Below, in pieces: positions 43,717-53,365 of a stretch of DNA of 58,159 bases. This DNA is from Desulfovibrio sp. OttesenSCG-928-C06 (GTDB taxonomy: Bacteria > Desulfobacterota > Desulfovibrionia > Desulfovibrionales > Desulfovibrionaceae). The DNA lies in NCBI GenBank assembly GCA_030267065.1, contig JAJDJF010000004.1:1-58159 (forward strand). The letters are read 5' to 3'. The notes under the pieces are model-generated. The model searched no databases. It was not told the DNA's origin and saw only the letters and a list, made by a program, of their open reading frames with translations. Each line of letters begins with the position of its first letter. Position 1 is the stretch's first letter. A program made the translations under genes and the position numbers.

Positions 43717-45567
43717 ATGCAATTTTTTCCTGATCTCAGCTTTGAAGGCATTCAGGCCACAACGCCAAAAGCAGGCAACCCCTTTTCCAACAGCAGAAAC
43801 GCGCTGGACAAGGCAGGTAGCGGCCTGAACTTTGCGGCCATGCTTAGCGAGTCCAGCGAATTGAACAATTCCGGACTGGCACCCTTCAATGATGCGCTCA
43901 CCCCCGGTATTGCCAAGGGTTTCGCCTCCATCAAGGACGACACCGGCAAGCTCAAGACCCGCGACCTCAACTTTCTTGAAAGCAGACTGCGCGACGGCGG
44001 CGTTGATGAAAACGTACTGCAGGGCTTTATGTCCGGCCTTTTCTCCGGGGCGGAACTGCCTACTGTCGGCAAGATCATGGGCGCGGCGCGCAATCAGGGC
44101 CGCAGCGGTGAAGCTCTTAATGATCAGGAAAAGATTGCCTTTAGCAGCATGATGCAACGCATCGGCTTCAACACGGAAGAAATTGCCCAGATGGAAGAGC
44201 TTTCCTATCAGGGCAAGGGCCTGAACGTGCTCAAGAGCATTGAAGCCCGCCTGCAGGGCCAGATGGGACAGGCTAGCCAAGCCGGTCAGGCAGGACAGAC
44301 CGGTACGACCGGCAAGGACGGCGTGGAATCCACCCTGCTGACCGACACCCTGCACATGACAAAGGAAGAGCTGAACGCTCTCTCCAAGATTTTCAATCTT
44401 TCCGAAAAGTCCACCAGCGCGCTTCTGGAAAAGTTCGGCGATAACGCTGAAATTAACCTGAGCGGCAAGGATTTCAGCAAGCTGTTCGCCAGTGCCAAGG
44501 CCGAACTGTCCAATGAAGAAGGACAGATGAACAAGCTCCGCTCCATGACTCCGGAAATCATCCGGGATATGCTGAACAACGCAAAGCTGGCCGCCAGTCA
44601 GGAAGCCAACGTGGACAACCGCGGCAGCCGCAAGCTGGAACGGCAGGAAATCATCATGCGTGACGGCGCAACCGCGCTCAAGGACGAAGACGAGGAAGAC
44701 GACAAGTACGGCTCCTCCGCCATTCGCCGCAAGTCCATCCTGACCGAACTCAGCGCCAAGGCCGACAAGAACGAAACCGAAAGAGGCGTAGCCGAAGCCA
44801 TGCGTGATTCGCATAACAGGAACGGCTCCGTATCCGAACGTATGACTGATGACCGCCTGACCGACGAGCGCGGCAGCAATGCACGCGGCAACAGCCGTGA
44901 AGAACGCCGCGAATTCAGCGATGCTCTCAAGCAGGATGCGGAAAAGGCATCCCTCAAGGCTGAAAACGGCTCAGCTTCCGGCCGGGAAATTCTTTCCTCC
45001 AAGCTGGAAAATCTGACCGGGGCAAGTTTTGCCCAGACCGCGCAGCAGGCTCAGTCAGGCAACCAGCCCGGCAGCTCTGCCAGCCTTGCCGACAGCCGCG
45101 CGGCCCAGCATCAGGAACGTATTTTCGAGCAGGTTGAACAGGGCATCATCCGTAACGCGGCAGACGGCTCCAAGCAAATCACCATGCGCCTTGACCCGCC
45201 GGATCTGGGCCGCCTCACCCTTACCCTTACTGTTAACAACGGCGAGGTAAAGGCGCTGATTCGCACCGAGCAGACCGAAGTAACCCGCGTGGTAAGTGAA
45301 CAACTTGCCGCCCTCAAGACCAGTCTGGAAGAACAGGGGTTCAAGGTTGCCGGGCTGGACGTGGAAACCAGACCGGAAAATCATACCGACATGCAAAACT
45401 GGAGCAGCGCCGAGCAGCACAACAAGGAGCAGGAACTGGCGTCACAGGCCAATTTCCTGAGGTTGGCACGCACAAGGGCGAGCGAGGGCGAAACTTTGGC
45501 CCGGAATATGCAAAATATACCTCAACAGGCACAAATTGCCGAGTCCGGGTTACACATAGTCGCGTAG
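43717..45567 (+). CDS. fliK: Flagellar hook-length control protein FliK
   Basis: 616 residues. FliK is secreted during hook growth, measures hook length and switches export to filament proteins. The C-terminal substrate-switching domain (PF02120 type, about 475-560) carries ITMRLDPPDLGRLTLTLTVN-type sequence (key part LDPPDLGRL) and LKTSLEEQGFKV. The N-terminal 470 residues are Gln/Ser/Glu-rich and variable, as expected of the ruler part. No signal peptide, as expected for type III export. AAGGAG precedes the ATG. It is the first gene of a fliK-flgD-flgE unit under a sigma-54 promoter. Confidence 0.93.
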   Translation: MQFFPDLSFEGIQATTPKAGNPFSNSRNALDKAGSGLNFAAMLSESSELNNSGLAPFNDALTPGIAKGFASIKDDTGKLKTRDLNFLESRLRDGGVDENVLQGFMSGLFSGAELPTVGKIMGAARNQGRSGEALNDQEKIAFSSMMQRIGFNTEEIAQMEELSYQGKGLNVLKSIEARLQGQMGQASQAGQAGQTGTTGKDGVESTLLTDTLHMTKEELNALSKIFNLSEKSTSALLEKFGDNAEINLSGKDFSKLFASAKAELSNEEGQMNKLRSMTPEIIRDMLNNAKLAASQEANVDNRGSRKLERQEIIMRDGATALKDEDEEDDKYGSSAIRRKSILTELSAKADKNETERGVAEAMRDSHNRNGSVSERMTDDRLTDERGSNARGNSREERREFSDALKQDAEKASLKAENGSASGREILSSKLENLTGASFAQTAQQAQSGNQPGSSASLADSRAAQHQERIFEQVEQGIIRNAADGSKQITMRLDPPDLGRLTLTLTVNNGEVKALIRTEQTEVTRVVSEQLAALKTSLEEQGFKVAGLDVETRPENHTDMQNWSSAEQHNKEQELASQANFLRLARTRASEGETLARNMQNIPQQAQIAESGLHIVA

Positions 45568-45594
45568 CCCAAAACAGCCTGAAGGTAGAACAAG

Positions 45595-46344
45595 ATGTCA
45601 GTAAGCTCGATTTTAGGTTCTGCGGAAAAGCAAGCCGCTCAGTCCACCACCAGCAAGACTGCCGAAGACAAGGACATGTTCCTCAAGCTTCTGGTGGCCC
45701 AGCTCCAGTATCAGGACCCGCTGAACCCGCAGGAAGATACCGAATTTATCGCGCAGCTGGCCCAGTTCACTCAGGTTGAAGAAATGCAGAAGATGAACAC
45801 CAACTTCGAAACCATGCTCGGCCTTGAAGAGCAGCGTACTTTCGCAGACGCCATCAACATGGTCGGCGCAGCAGTTATCGGTGTTGGCAACGTTGTCCGC
45901 AAGGGTCAGGGCCAGGTGCCGGTATATGATGAAAACGGCGAACTGGAAAAGGACGAGGAAGGCAATCAGGTTTACGAAGAAGGCCCGGTAGCAGACCCCT
46001 TCTACTACCGCTCCGACTACGATGTAGTAGATGTAAGCCTGACCATCCGCAACTCCAACGGCGTAGAAGTGTACACCACCCAGCTCCCGGCAATGGAAGC
46101 AGGCAAGACCTACACCTACCTGTGGGATACGATGGACAACTACAAGAACGAAGCGGCAGACGGCTACTATCAGGCCTACATTACCGCCAAGGATTCCAGC
46201 GGCAACAGCCAGTTGGTCACAACCGAAGTGTCGGGCAAGGTCGTCAGCCTGGAAAACATCGGCGGCGAATACATCCTGCACATGGAAGACGGCCGTCAGG
46301 TCAAGTACCTCGAAGTGGGCTGGGTGGGCATCCCCTCCAGCTAG
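45595..46344 (+). CDS. flgD: Flagellar hook cap (scaffold) protein FlgD
   Basis: 249 residues. FlgD caps the growing hook and guides FlgE assembly. N-terminal signature: DMFLKLLVAQLQYQDPLNPQ (about 27-46) with EFIAQLAQFTQVE. The FLG domain pattern GVEVYTTQLPAMEAGKTYTYLWD lies in the C-terminal half. The middle has an acidic segment (ENGELEKDEEGNQ). It starts 28 nt after fliK. Confidence 0.95.
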   Translation: MSVSSILGSAEKQAAQSTTSKTAEDKDMFLKLLVAQLQYQDPLNPQEDTEFIAQLAQFTQVEEMQKMNTNFETMLGLEEQRTFADAINMVGAAVIGVGNVVRKGQGQVPVYDENGELEKDEEGNQVYEEGPVADPFYYRSDYDVVDVSLTIRNSNGVEVYTTQLPAMEAGKTYTYLWDTMDNYKNEAADGYYQAYITAKDSSGNSQLVTTEVSGKVVSLENIGGEYILHMEDGRQVKYLEVGWVGIPSS

Positions 46345-46429
46345 GGCAACGCAACAAGATAACAAAAGCACCGCGCAAACGCCCCGGCGCTCACGCGGTA
46401 AAAAGAATAAGATTTCAAGTTTAACAAAC

Positions 46430-46454
46430 GGTGCCTCCGCCAAATTAGGGCACC
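46430..46454 (+). other. Small hairpin in the flgD-flgE spacer
   Basis: GGTGCC (46430-46435) and GGCACC (46449-46454) flank a 13-nt loop, directly upstream of the AAAGGAG that serves flgE. It could tune translation or processing between flgD and the highly expressed hook gene; no T-run follows. Confidence 0.4.
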
Positions 46455-46469
46455 ACAAAGGAGTAAGTT

Positions 46470-48263
46470 ATGAGCCTTTCAGCTAGCATGTGGACCAGCG
46501 TTTCCGGTTTGCTCGCCCATGGTGAGAAGATGAACGTAGTCGGCAACAACATTTCTAACGTGAACACCGTGGGCTTCAAAAGTTCCCGCATGGACTTCAT
46601 GGATTTCGTGCACCAGACCGTTAACTCGGCCAACGGCCCGGCACAGGTAGGCCGCGGCGTGCAAATCGGCGCCATTTACGGCGACTTCAGCCAGGGCGCG
46701 TTCGAAACCTCCAACGAAGCCACTGACATTGCCATCAACGGCAACGGATTTTTCAAGGTCGTGCCCAAGGGCAGCGACGACGCCTACTACACCCGCGCCG
46801 GTAACTTCCGCTTTGACGCAGAAGGCTACCTGGTAGACCCGCACGGTTACGCTCTTCAGGGCTGGGAAATTGAACGCCCGGATCTGACCATGGGCAACAC
46901 CTCTGCCCTCAGCGCCAGCAACACCGGCTCGCGCATCGTCGGCACCGGCGTACCGCAGGATGTGCGTCTCTCCTCATTCAGCTGCGACCCCCGGCACACC
47001 ACCAACATGACCATCGCCGTGAACCTGGACTCCAACTGCGGTGTGGAAAAGGCCACCAGCAGCACCGGCAGCCCCTTCACCGCCCTGTTTGACAACTGGG
47101 ACGCCACCCAGACCAAGCCTCTGGGCACCGATGGCTTCAGCTACCAGCAAAGCATGACTGTGTATGACGAAGGCGGCACCCCGCACATCATCACCATCTA
47201 CTTTGACCCGGTGGAAGAAAATACCACCGCAGATACCACTGACCCCAGCTACGACCCCAACAAGGCCGATTACGACCCGACCAGACAGCGCTGGGAATTC
47301 ATCGTGACCATGGACCCGGCAGAAGACCTGCGCCTGTTCCAGAACGGTACCGGCTCTCCCGCTGATACCACCGTGCCCGACAAGATGAAGGGCCTGCTCA
47401 TGACCGGCGTCATGGACTTCAGCAGCAGCGGCGAACTCAAGGATCTCATGGCTTATGTTCCCACCACTGGTGGAACCGGCACCGGCGGCTTTGATGACAA
47501 GAGCACCTGGGTTGCCGCCCCGATTTCCTCCAACGGCTACCCCATGTTTGCAGCCAACTTTAGCGGCCAGCCCAAGGCCAGCGAAGTGTGGGATCCCAAC
47601 TCCGCAGCTCCCACCGTTGGCTCGGCAGGAACCCTGAACCCGGAAACCCGTGGTTACTACACCGAACTGAACCTTGGCATGAAGTGTACCAGCAACTGGT
47701 GGAACTTTGAACAGTATGACACCAACGGTGACGGCACTCCGGACACCGCCCCCAGCGTATCTCTGGACGGCCTGGTTACTGACCAGAGAGCCATTGCAGG
47801 CATGGAAACTGACGGACAACGTACCCAGCCTTGCTCCACCGCTTACGGCAGCAAGAACGGTAACAACTTCTTTGAACGTTACGCCAATCAGGATGGTTAC
47901 ACCTACGGCGAACTGGCCAGCATTTATGTGGACGAAAACGGCATCCTGAGCGGTCGTTACTCCAACGGCGTAACACTGGAACTGTTCCAGATTACCCTGT
48001 ACGACTTCTCCAGCCTGACCAACCTGCGGCGCGAAGGCGGCAACCTGTACACCCAGACCCGCGAATCCGGCGACCCGACTCAGGGCGCGGCAGGCACCGG
48101 CAGCTTTGGTACCACGCACGGCAACTCGCTTGAACAGTCCAACGTGGACCTGGCCAGAGAATTCGTACACATGATTACAACCCAGCGCGGGTTCCAGTCC
48201 AACTCCAAGTCCATCACTACAGTGGACACCATGCTGGAAACCGTAATCAACATGAAGCGTTAA
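46470..48263 (+). CDS. flgE: Flagellar hook protein FlgE
   Basis: 597 residues, longer than the enteric hook protein (about 400). The N-terminal rod/hook signature is SASMWTSVSGLLAHGEKMNVVGNNISNVNTVGFKSS (key part GNNISNVNTVGFKSS), with VGRGVQIGAI and TDIAINGNGFFKV. The C-terminus ends NVDLAREFVHMITTQRGFQSNSKSITTVDTML (key part ITTQRGFQSNSK). The extra length is in the exposed middle domains (about 150-480). AAAGGAG precedes the ATG. It follows flgD by 125 nt and ends near a terminator. Confidence 0.96.
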   Translation: MSLSASMWTSVSGLLAHGEKMNVVGNNISNVNTVGFKSSRMDFMDFVHQTVNSANGPAQVGRGVQIGAIYGDFSQGAFETSNEATDIAINGNGFFKVVPKGSDDAYYTRAGNFRFDAEGYLVDPHGYALQGWEIERPDLTMGNTSALSASNTGSRIVGTGVPQDVRLSSFSCDPRHTTNMTIAVNLDSNCGVEKATSSTGSPFTALFDNWDATQTKPLGTDGFSYQQSMTVYDEGGTPHIITIYFDPVEENTTADTTDPSYDPNKADYDPTRQRWEFIVTMDPAEDLRLFQNGTGSPADTTVPDKMKGLLMTGVMDFSSSGELKDLMAYVPTTGGTGTGGFDDKSTWVAAPISSNGYPMFAANFSGQPKASEVWDPNSAAPTVGSAGTLNPETRGYYTELNLGMKCTSNWWNFEQYDTNGDGTPDTAPSVSLDGLVTDQRAIAGMETDGQRTQPCSTAYGSKNGNNFFERYANQDGYTYGELASIYVDENGILSGRYSNGVTLELFQITLYDFSSLTNLRREGGNLYTQTRESGDPTQGAAGTGSFGTTHGNSLEQSNVDLAREFVHMITTQRGFQSNSKSITTVDTMLETVINMKR

Positions 48264-48297
48264 TAAGTTTAAATTGGCCCTACGGCTGAATGGCTCA

Positions 48298-48330
48298 AAA
48301 GGGAGAGTGCTTGGCGGCACTCTCCCTTTG
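48298..48330 (+). terminator. Intrinsic terminator of flgE
   Basis: AAAGGGAGAGTGC (48298-48310), loop TTGGCG, GCACTCTCCCTTT (48317-48329). A 13-bp perfect stem; the T-run is short (three). Confidence 0.75.
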
Positions 48331-49048
48331 CCGCGTTCTGGGTCTGAGCGTTATCCGGCATTACACAGTTTGACAATGGCCAGACAGTCTGCCACAGCCG
48401 GACTGTAAAAATATCCCGGTACGCACAGGCAAAAAACGCTTTGCTCTACCCGTTCAGCAAAGCGCTGCCCGATCCGGAAAAAAAACGGAGCGCTAAAACG
48501 CCCCCTGAACGCATAAAATCTTTTTTTACGCAGATAATATCACCCCAGAACAAATACCCGGCTTAAAATGCATTTTCGCAAGCCGCATTTTGCGTTACCC
48601 GAAAAAAAAGTTCATTTCTCCCTTTATATCTGCTGATATGACTGCTGCAGCAAATATCTGCCACTGCCTATCTGCTGCCAGCCCGCACAAACTTTTTCAA
48701 AACCCACCAGTTCCATACCAGCAGCTCATAGCAAGCTACAGACACAGTCATCATCATCCTTCCCGATTAGCATCAGAATCAGACTTTCGCTTTTTCATGG
48801 ATTTTTCATCGGCTACCAGAGAGCAGTTTGCCATACAGCGCATCCCACCACCCGCGTATAAGTAGAATTCTTTTCGTTTTCAGCCACTTGCAGCATGAAG
48901 CAAAGTCACCTTTAAAGCCACCGGGCATAAATTGCCGTCACAAAATCGTCTGTTTGCAGCGGGAAAATTTTTCCCTTCTGCCCGTAAATCTTTGCAGGCA
49001 TTTTTTGCCACACATATAACATATTAAAATAACAGCATATTTTATTAT

Positions 49049-49063
49049 TGGCACGCCAGTTGC
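49049..49063 (+). promoter_or_regulatory. Sigma-54 (-24/-12) promoter of flagellin
   Basis: TGGCACG (49049-49055), CCAG, TTGC (49060-49063) followed by TT: a full match to the sigma-54 consensus. Expected transcription start near 49075, 30 nt before the flagellin ATG. Confidence 0.9.
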
Positions 49064-49104
49064 TTTAAATCAGTCAAGATAACAACCTTCAAGGAGGGAA
49101 TAAT

Positions 49105-49998
49105 ATGTCTTTGGTCATTAACCGCAACATGATGGCAATGAATGCCACCAGACACCTGAACAATCACTATGGCAGACTTTCAACGTCAACCGAGCGCCTG
49201 TCTTCGGGCCTGCGCATCAACACCGCCGCTGACGACGCCGCCGGCCTCGCCATTCGCGAACTCATGCGCGCTGATATTTCCGCCCTCAACCAGGGCGTGC
49301 GTAACGCGAACGACGCTATCTCTCTGATTCAGACCGCTGACGGCGCTCTGCAAATCGTTGACGAAAAGCTCATCCGTATGCAGGAACTTGCAGAACAGGC
49401 CGCTACCGGTACCTACTTCTCTGACCAGCGTCTGATGATCGAATCCGAATATCAGGCAATGGCATCGGAAATCACGCGTATCGCCAACGCCACGGACTTC
49501 AACAGCATTTACCTGCTCAACGGTAACCTCTCCTCCACCACACACGATGGTAGCGGACTGGTTTCCTACGGCAAGCTGAAGGTCCACTTCGGTTCCGGCA
49601 ACGACTGTTCGGAAGACTACTACTACGTCACCATTGGCTGCTCCACCGCATCTGCGCTCGGCGTTGGTAACCAGGCAGAAACAAGTGCGGACGCCTATAC
49701 GGTATCCACACAGCAAGCCGCACAGCGCGCAGTAGCAGCCATTCGCCAGGCAATTGACTCCAAGGATAAGATTCGTGCCCACCTTGGTGCCATCCAGAAC
49801 CGTCTGGAAAACACCATCAGTAACTTGCAGATTCAGGCCGAAAACATGACCGCCGCCGAATCGCGCATCTCTGACGTGGATGTGGCAACTGAAATGACCG
49901 AATTTGTGCGCAACCAGGTACTGACCCAGGCAGCCGTAGCTATGCTCTCGCAGGCCAACTCCCTGCCGCAAATGGCTATGCAGCTCATTCAGGGCTAG
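49105..49998 (+). CDS. fliC: Flagellin
   Basis: 297 residues, the filament subunit. D0/D1 N-terminal domain: LVINRNMMAMNATRHLN, STERLSSGLRINTAADDAAG, ANDAISLIQTADGAL. C-terminal D1/D0: AIQNRLENTISNLQIQAENMTAAESRISDVDVATEM (key part NRLENTISNL) and MLSQANSLPQMAMQLIQG. The central variable region (about 145-200) is short, includes two Cys and is Ser/Thr-rich, so O-glycosylation is possible. AAGGAGGG lies before the ATG. It is transcribed from its own sigma-54 promoter, which is less common than sigma-28 for flagellin in enterics. Confidence 0.97.
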   Translation: MSLVINRNMMAMNATRHLNNHYGRLSTSTERLSSGLRINTAADDAAGLAIRELMRADISALNQGVRNANDAISLIQTADGALQIVDEKLIRMQELAEQAATGTYFSDQRLMIESEYQAMASEITRIANATDFNSIYLLNGNLSSTTHDGSGLVSYGKLKVHFGSGNDCSEDYYYVTIGCSTASALGVGNQAETSADAYTVSTQQAAQRAVAAIRQAIDSKDKIRAHLGAIQNRLENTISNLQIQAENMTAAESRISDVDVATEMTEFVRNQVLTQAAVAMLSQANSLPQMAMQLIQG

Positions 49999-50150
49999 CA
50001 GTACTGGTAGCTGGTACAGCAATACTGCGGCCGGTCCAATAGGACTGGCGGCTTGAGCGGCGCATAATCGGGAAGCGATCCAGCCTAAAAACCGGAAAAA
50101 GCAACTCTTGGCGCCGCCGAAAAAGCGGCAGAGGCGACCAAAGACGATGA

Positions 50151-50176
50151 GGCCGGGAGTGTCCCCACTCCCGGCC
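50151..50176 (+). terminator. GC-rich hairpin downstream of flagellin
   Basis: GGCCGGGAGTG (50151-50161), loop TCCC, CACTCCCGGCC (50166-50176): an 11-bp perfect stem about 150 nt after the flagellin stop. No T-run follows, so it may act as an mRNA 3'-end stabiliser rather than a strict terminator. Confidence 0.6.
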
Positions 50177-50254
50177 CTACCCTCCGAGTTGATTCCTGCC
50201 CGGTTGCTGGCATCTTAAGCTTTTGCATACATTGACAAAAAAATGACGTGCAGC

Positions 50255-50935
50255 CTATTTTTCCAGCTCCGCAAGTGCTAGAGCGGCTACAGCCTGTTCA
50301 GCCCTTTTTACGCTTGGGCCGGAAGCTTCGTATTCCCTGCCGTCCGGCAAGGTCATCCTTACATTAAAAATTTTCGCGTGTTCCGGACCGTCAGAACCGG
50401 CAAGAATATACAGCGGCCTGTCCTGAAACAGCTTCTGGCTGAGTTCCTGCAGCAGGCTCTTGCTGTCTTTTGTCTTGAGCTTTTCACGCAACTGCGAAAG
50501 CTCCTTGTCCACAAGCCCGCCTATAACACGCTCTGCCGCCTCAAACCCGCCATCAACAAAAACCGCCCCAAATACTGCCTCAAGAGCGTCGCTAAGCAAA
50601 GCGTCGCGTTGCCTGCCGCCCTGCGCCTCCTCGCCTCTGCCCAGCATAAGGTAGCTGTCTATTTTAAGCTGGCGCGCCACGGCAGCCAAAGCTGTCTGGC
50701 TGACAAGGTTCGAGCGCATTGCTGTCAGTTCGCCCTCACGCGCTTCCGGGTAGGCATTGAAAAGCACCTTGGAAATACAAAGCTCCAGAACAGCATCGCC
50801 AAGAAATTCCAGACGTTCGTTATGCGCGCTTGCGCCGGGTTCCTCGTTTACATAAGAACTGTGCGTCAAAGCGGTGCTCAGGTGCTTGACTTGCTTGAAG
50901 GTATAGTGAATATCTAACTGCAAGTTTTCTAACAT
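50255..50935 (-). CDS. rnc: Ribonuclease III
   Basis: 226 residues. It cleaves double-stranded RNA, including rRNA precursors. Catalytic domain motif ERLEFLGDAVLELCIS at about 41-56 and a distal DALEAVFGAVFVDGG. C-terminal double-stranded-RNA-binding domain (about 155-226) ends KRAEQAVAALALAELEK. Its ATG at 50935 has only a weak ribosome-binding site. It is convergent with flagellin and divergent from the acyl-CoA synthetase gene. Confidence 0.95.
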   Translation of the reverse strand: MLENLQLDIHYTFKQVKHLSTALTHSSYVNEEPGASAHNERLEFLGDAVLELCISKVLFNAYPEAREGELTAMRSNLVSQTALAAVARQLKIDSYLMLGRGEEAQGGRQRDALLSDALEAVFGAVFVDGGFEAAERVIGGLVDKELSQLREKLKTKDSKSLLQELSQKLFQDRPLYILAGSDGPEHAKIFNVRMTLPDGREYEASGPSVKRAEQAVAALALAELEK

Positions 50936-51232
50936 AACTGATGCCTTTTCGGTTCATAATTTTTAGCCAGCGCGGTTGAAACAGGTGATGTCCGTATCTG
51001 GCGCAGTTTGCCCTCCAACGGGAGAAAGCGTTTTACCGACCCGCCCGGCTTACCGTGCGGATTGCCGCCCGATTCACGCCTGCACGCCGTCTTTTTTTCA
51101 GAGCTGCAGGCGAAACGCGCCGGTTCAATAAAAAACGCCCCGCAAGGCAAGGCGAAACAGCGCGCATACCAGAGGCAAACCATCCGGCAAGCCCAGCCTT
51201 CCGGAACTTCCGCCGCAAAATCAGAGACAACA

Positions 51233-53365
51233 ATGCACCAGCAGGGATATCTGGCTCCGCTTTTTACACCGAAGTCCATAGCGGTAATCGGAGCTACGGA
51301 CAAAACTGGCAAGCCCGGCAACACCGTTCTTTCCAACCTGATCAATTACGGTTATCAGGGGAAAATTTTTCCCGTCAACTCCGCCATTGATTCGGACGGT
51401 GGAACCATACTTGGTCTACCGGCGTTTCGCAACCTGGAAGACATAGCCAAAAGCGGGCAAACGCCTGACCTGGCAATTCTGGCTGTACCGGCAGAACAAA
51501 CGCCATCAGTGCTTAAAAGCCTGGCTCGAATCAAGGGCAAGGCCGCCATCATAGTCAGTTCCGGATTCAAGGAAACCGGAGCCGAAGGCAGCGCGCTTGA
51601 AAACGAGCTTATCGAAATCTGCCACGAATCAGGCATTTCGCTGCTTGGCCCCAACTGCCTTGGCTTCATCAACACCTATGCCAGAATCAACACCACCTTT
51701 GCCTGCGGCGATACCACCAAAGGCTCGGTTGGATTCTTTTCCCAGTCCGGAGCACTGGCTTCCTCGTTCATCGAATGGGCCCAAAGCGAGCAGATCGGCA
51801 TTTCATCGTTCGTCAGCCTCGGCAACAAGGCTGTGATTGATGAATCCGACATGCTTATCCACTTCGGGCAGGATCCCAATACCAAGGTCATTGCCGGGTA
51901 TCTGGAAAGCGTTGAGCACGGCAACCGCTTTATGAAGCAGGCCCAGCTTACCACCAGACGCAAGCCGGTTATCCTGTTGCGCGCAGGCAGCACCGCTGCC
52001 GGTTCACGCGCTGCATCGGCCCATACAGGCGCGCCCGGCGGGCTGGACATGGCCTATGAAGCCGCCTTCAAGCAAACCGGCGTTATCCGGGTACACAATA
52101 CTGAAGAACTGTTCAATCTGGCTCAGGGCTTTGCCAAACAGCCGCTGCCGCAAGGACCGGGGCTGGCCATTCTTACCAACTCTGGCGGGCCCGGCATCAT
52201 TGCCGCCGATGCCTGCGAAAAATCCGGCCTGAACCTGTCATCTTTGTCCTCGCAGACCATCACCACGCTGAAGGAAGTGCTGCCATCTTACGCCACCTTC
52301 TTCAACCCGGTGGATGTAATGAGCGATGCCGATGCCGACAGGCTGGCCGCCGGGTGCGACACGGTCCTGAAAGACCCCAACGTGCACTCGCTGCTCACGC
52401 TGATCACGCCGCCGCCTTTCGGCTCGCTGGAGTGCATGGTCGAAAAACTGGTAAAGGTTTATCGCAACTACCCGGACAAGACTATTTTCTGCTGCCTGAT
52501 GGGGGGAGCAAATCTGGCCCAGACCGAGCAGACATTGCTGGCAGCAGGCTACCCCTGCTACCGCTTTCCGGAACCGGCGGTACACGCCATTGCAGCCATG
52601 TACCGCTACCGCCTCTGGCAGAAGACCAGCCTGCCGGTGGAAGTTGGCTACCGCCGCGACCTGAACAAGGCGCAAAAAATCATTCTGCAGGCCAAAAACG
52701 AGGGTCTGCTGGAACTGACCGAGAGCAAGGCGCAGGAGCTTTTTCAGGCTTACGAAATGCCCATGCTCAAGACCAAGCTTGCCCGTACCAGCGATGAGGC
52801 GGCGCAAATCGCCAAGCAGTTCGGTCAGCCGGTGGCGCTCAAGATTGCCTCGCCGCAAATCCCGCATCGTACCGATGTTAACGGCGTTGCCCTGAATCTT
52901 GAAGGCCAGGCTGCCGTGCGTACAGCGTTCAACGACATAACCGCCCGTGCGCGCAGACTGCGCCCGGATGCGTACATTACCGGGTGCACGGTGCAGACAA
53001 TGGCGCCGCAAAATGCACATGAAATAGTGGTTGGCTTCAAGCGCGACCAGCGCTTTGGGGCCATGATATTTTTCGGATACGGTGGTATCCACCTAGAGGT
53101 ATTCAAGGATTTATCCTGCCGCATCGCGCCGCTGTCCCTTGAGGACGTGAGCGGGATGATTCACGAGATAAGGGCTTTCCCGGTGCTTACAGGGCTGCGC
53201 GGTCACAAGTCCATAAACTTTCTTGCCCTGGAGGACGTGCTTTTGATCATGTCCCAGATGGCCCAGGACTTTCCGGAAATTCAGGAAGCGAGCTGCAATC
53301 CCGTTCTTGTCAGCGACAAGGGCGCCGTGGTTGCGGACATGCGCATCCTGCTGGGAAAAGCTTAA
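51233..53365 (+). CDS. ADP-forming acyl-CoA synthetase (acetate--CoA ligase), alpha and beta fused
   Basis: 710 residues from ATG 51233; sequence further upstream in frame is not family-like. It converts acyl-CoA, ADP and phosphate to acid, CoA and ATP, or the reverse. The alpha part (1-460) has a CoA-binding Rossmann domain (SIAVIGATDKTGKPGN), the ligase-CoA motif and the phosphorylated His264 in ASAHTGAPGG. The beta part (about 480-700) is an ATP-grasp with LKIASPQIPHRTDVNGV and EIVVGFKRDQRFG. Succinyl-CoA synthetase, split in two chains, is the related alternative. The DRTGG-domain gene follows 208 nt downstream on the same strand, suggesting an acetate or acyl-CoA role. Confidence 0.9.
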   Translation: MHQQGYLAPLFTPKSIAVIGATDKTGKPGNTVLSNLINYGYQGKIFPVNSAIDSDGGTILGLPAFRNLEDIAKSGQTPDLAILAVPAEQTPSVLKSLARIKGKAAIIVSSGFKETGAEGSALENELIEICHESGISLLGPNCLGFINTYARINTTFACGDTTKGSVGFFSQSGALASSFIEWAQSEQIGISSFVSLGNKAVIDESDMLIHFGQDPNTKVIAGYLESVEHGNRFMKQAQLTTRRKPVILLRAGSTAAGSRAASAHTGAPGGLDMAYEAAFKQTGVIRVHNTEELFNLAQGFAKQPLPQGPGLAILTNSGGPGIIAADACEKSGLNLSSLSSQTITTLKEVLPSYATFFNPVDVMSDADADRLAAGCDTVLKDPNVHSLLTLITPPPFGSLECMVEKLVKVYRNYPDKTIFCCLMGGANLAQTEQTLLAAGYPCYRFPEPAVHAIAAMYRYRLWQKTSLPVEVGYRRDLNKAQKIILQAKNEGLLELTESKAQELFQAYEMPMLKTKLARTSDEAAQIAKQFGQPVALKIASPQIPHRTDVNGVALNLEGQAAVRTAFNDITARARRLRPDAYITGCTVQTMAPQNAHEIVVGFKRDQRFGAMIFFGYGGIHLEVFKDLSCRIAPLSLEDVSGMIHEIRAFPVLTGLRGHKSINFLALEDVLLIMSQMAQDFPEIQEASCNPVLVSDKGAVVADMRILLGKA

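Larger units (their letters stand above)
48264..49104. other. Long non-coding interval upstream of flagellin
   Basis: 841 nt with no credible gene; short frames lack ribosome-binding sites. It holds the flgE terminator (48298-48329), a 9-bp hairpin CGCTTTGCT/AGCAAAGCG (about 48438-48465), a symmetric GGGAAAATTTTTCCC (about 48960), and the sigma-54 promoter at 49049. The stretch between is T- and C-rich with polypurine/polypyrimidine patches. Enhancer sites for a sigma-54 activator would be expected here. Confidence 0.5.

Noticed and set aside
43446-43733. A 95-codon frame overlapping the fliK start
   Set aside because: It overlaps the cobI terminator, the sigma-54 promoter and the fliK start in another frame.
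51008-51232. N-terminal extension of the acyl-CoA synthetase frame
   Set aside because: The 75 extra residues are Arg/Pro-rich and not family-like; the conserved protein starts at 51233.
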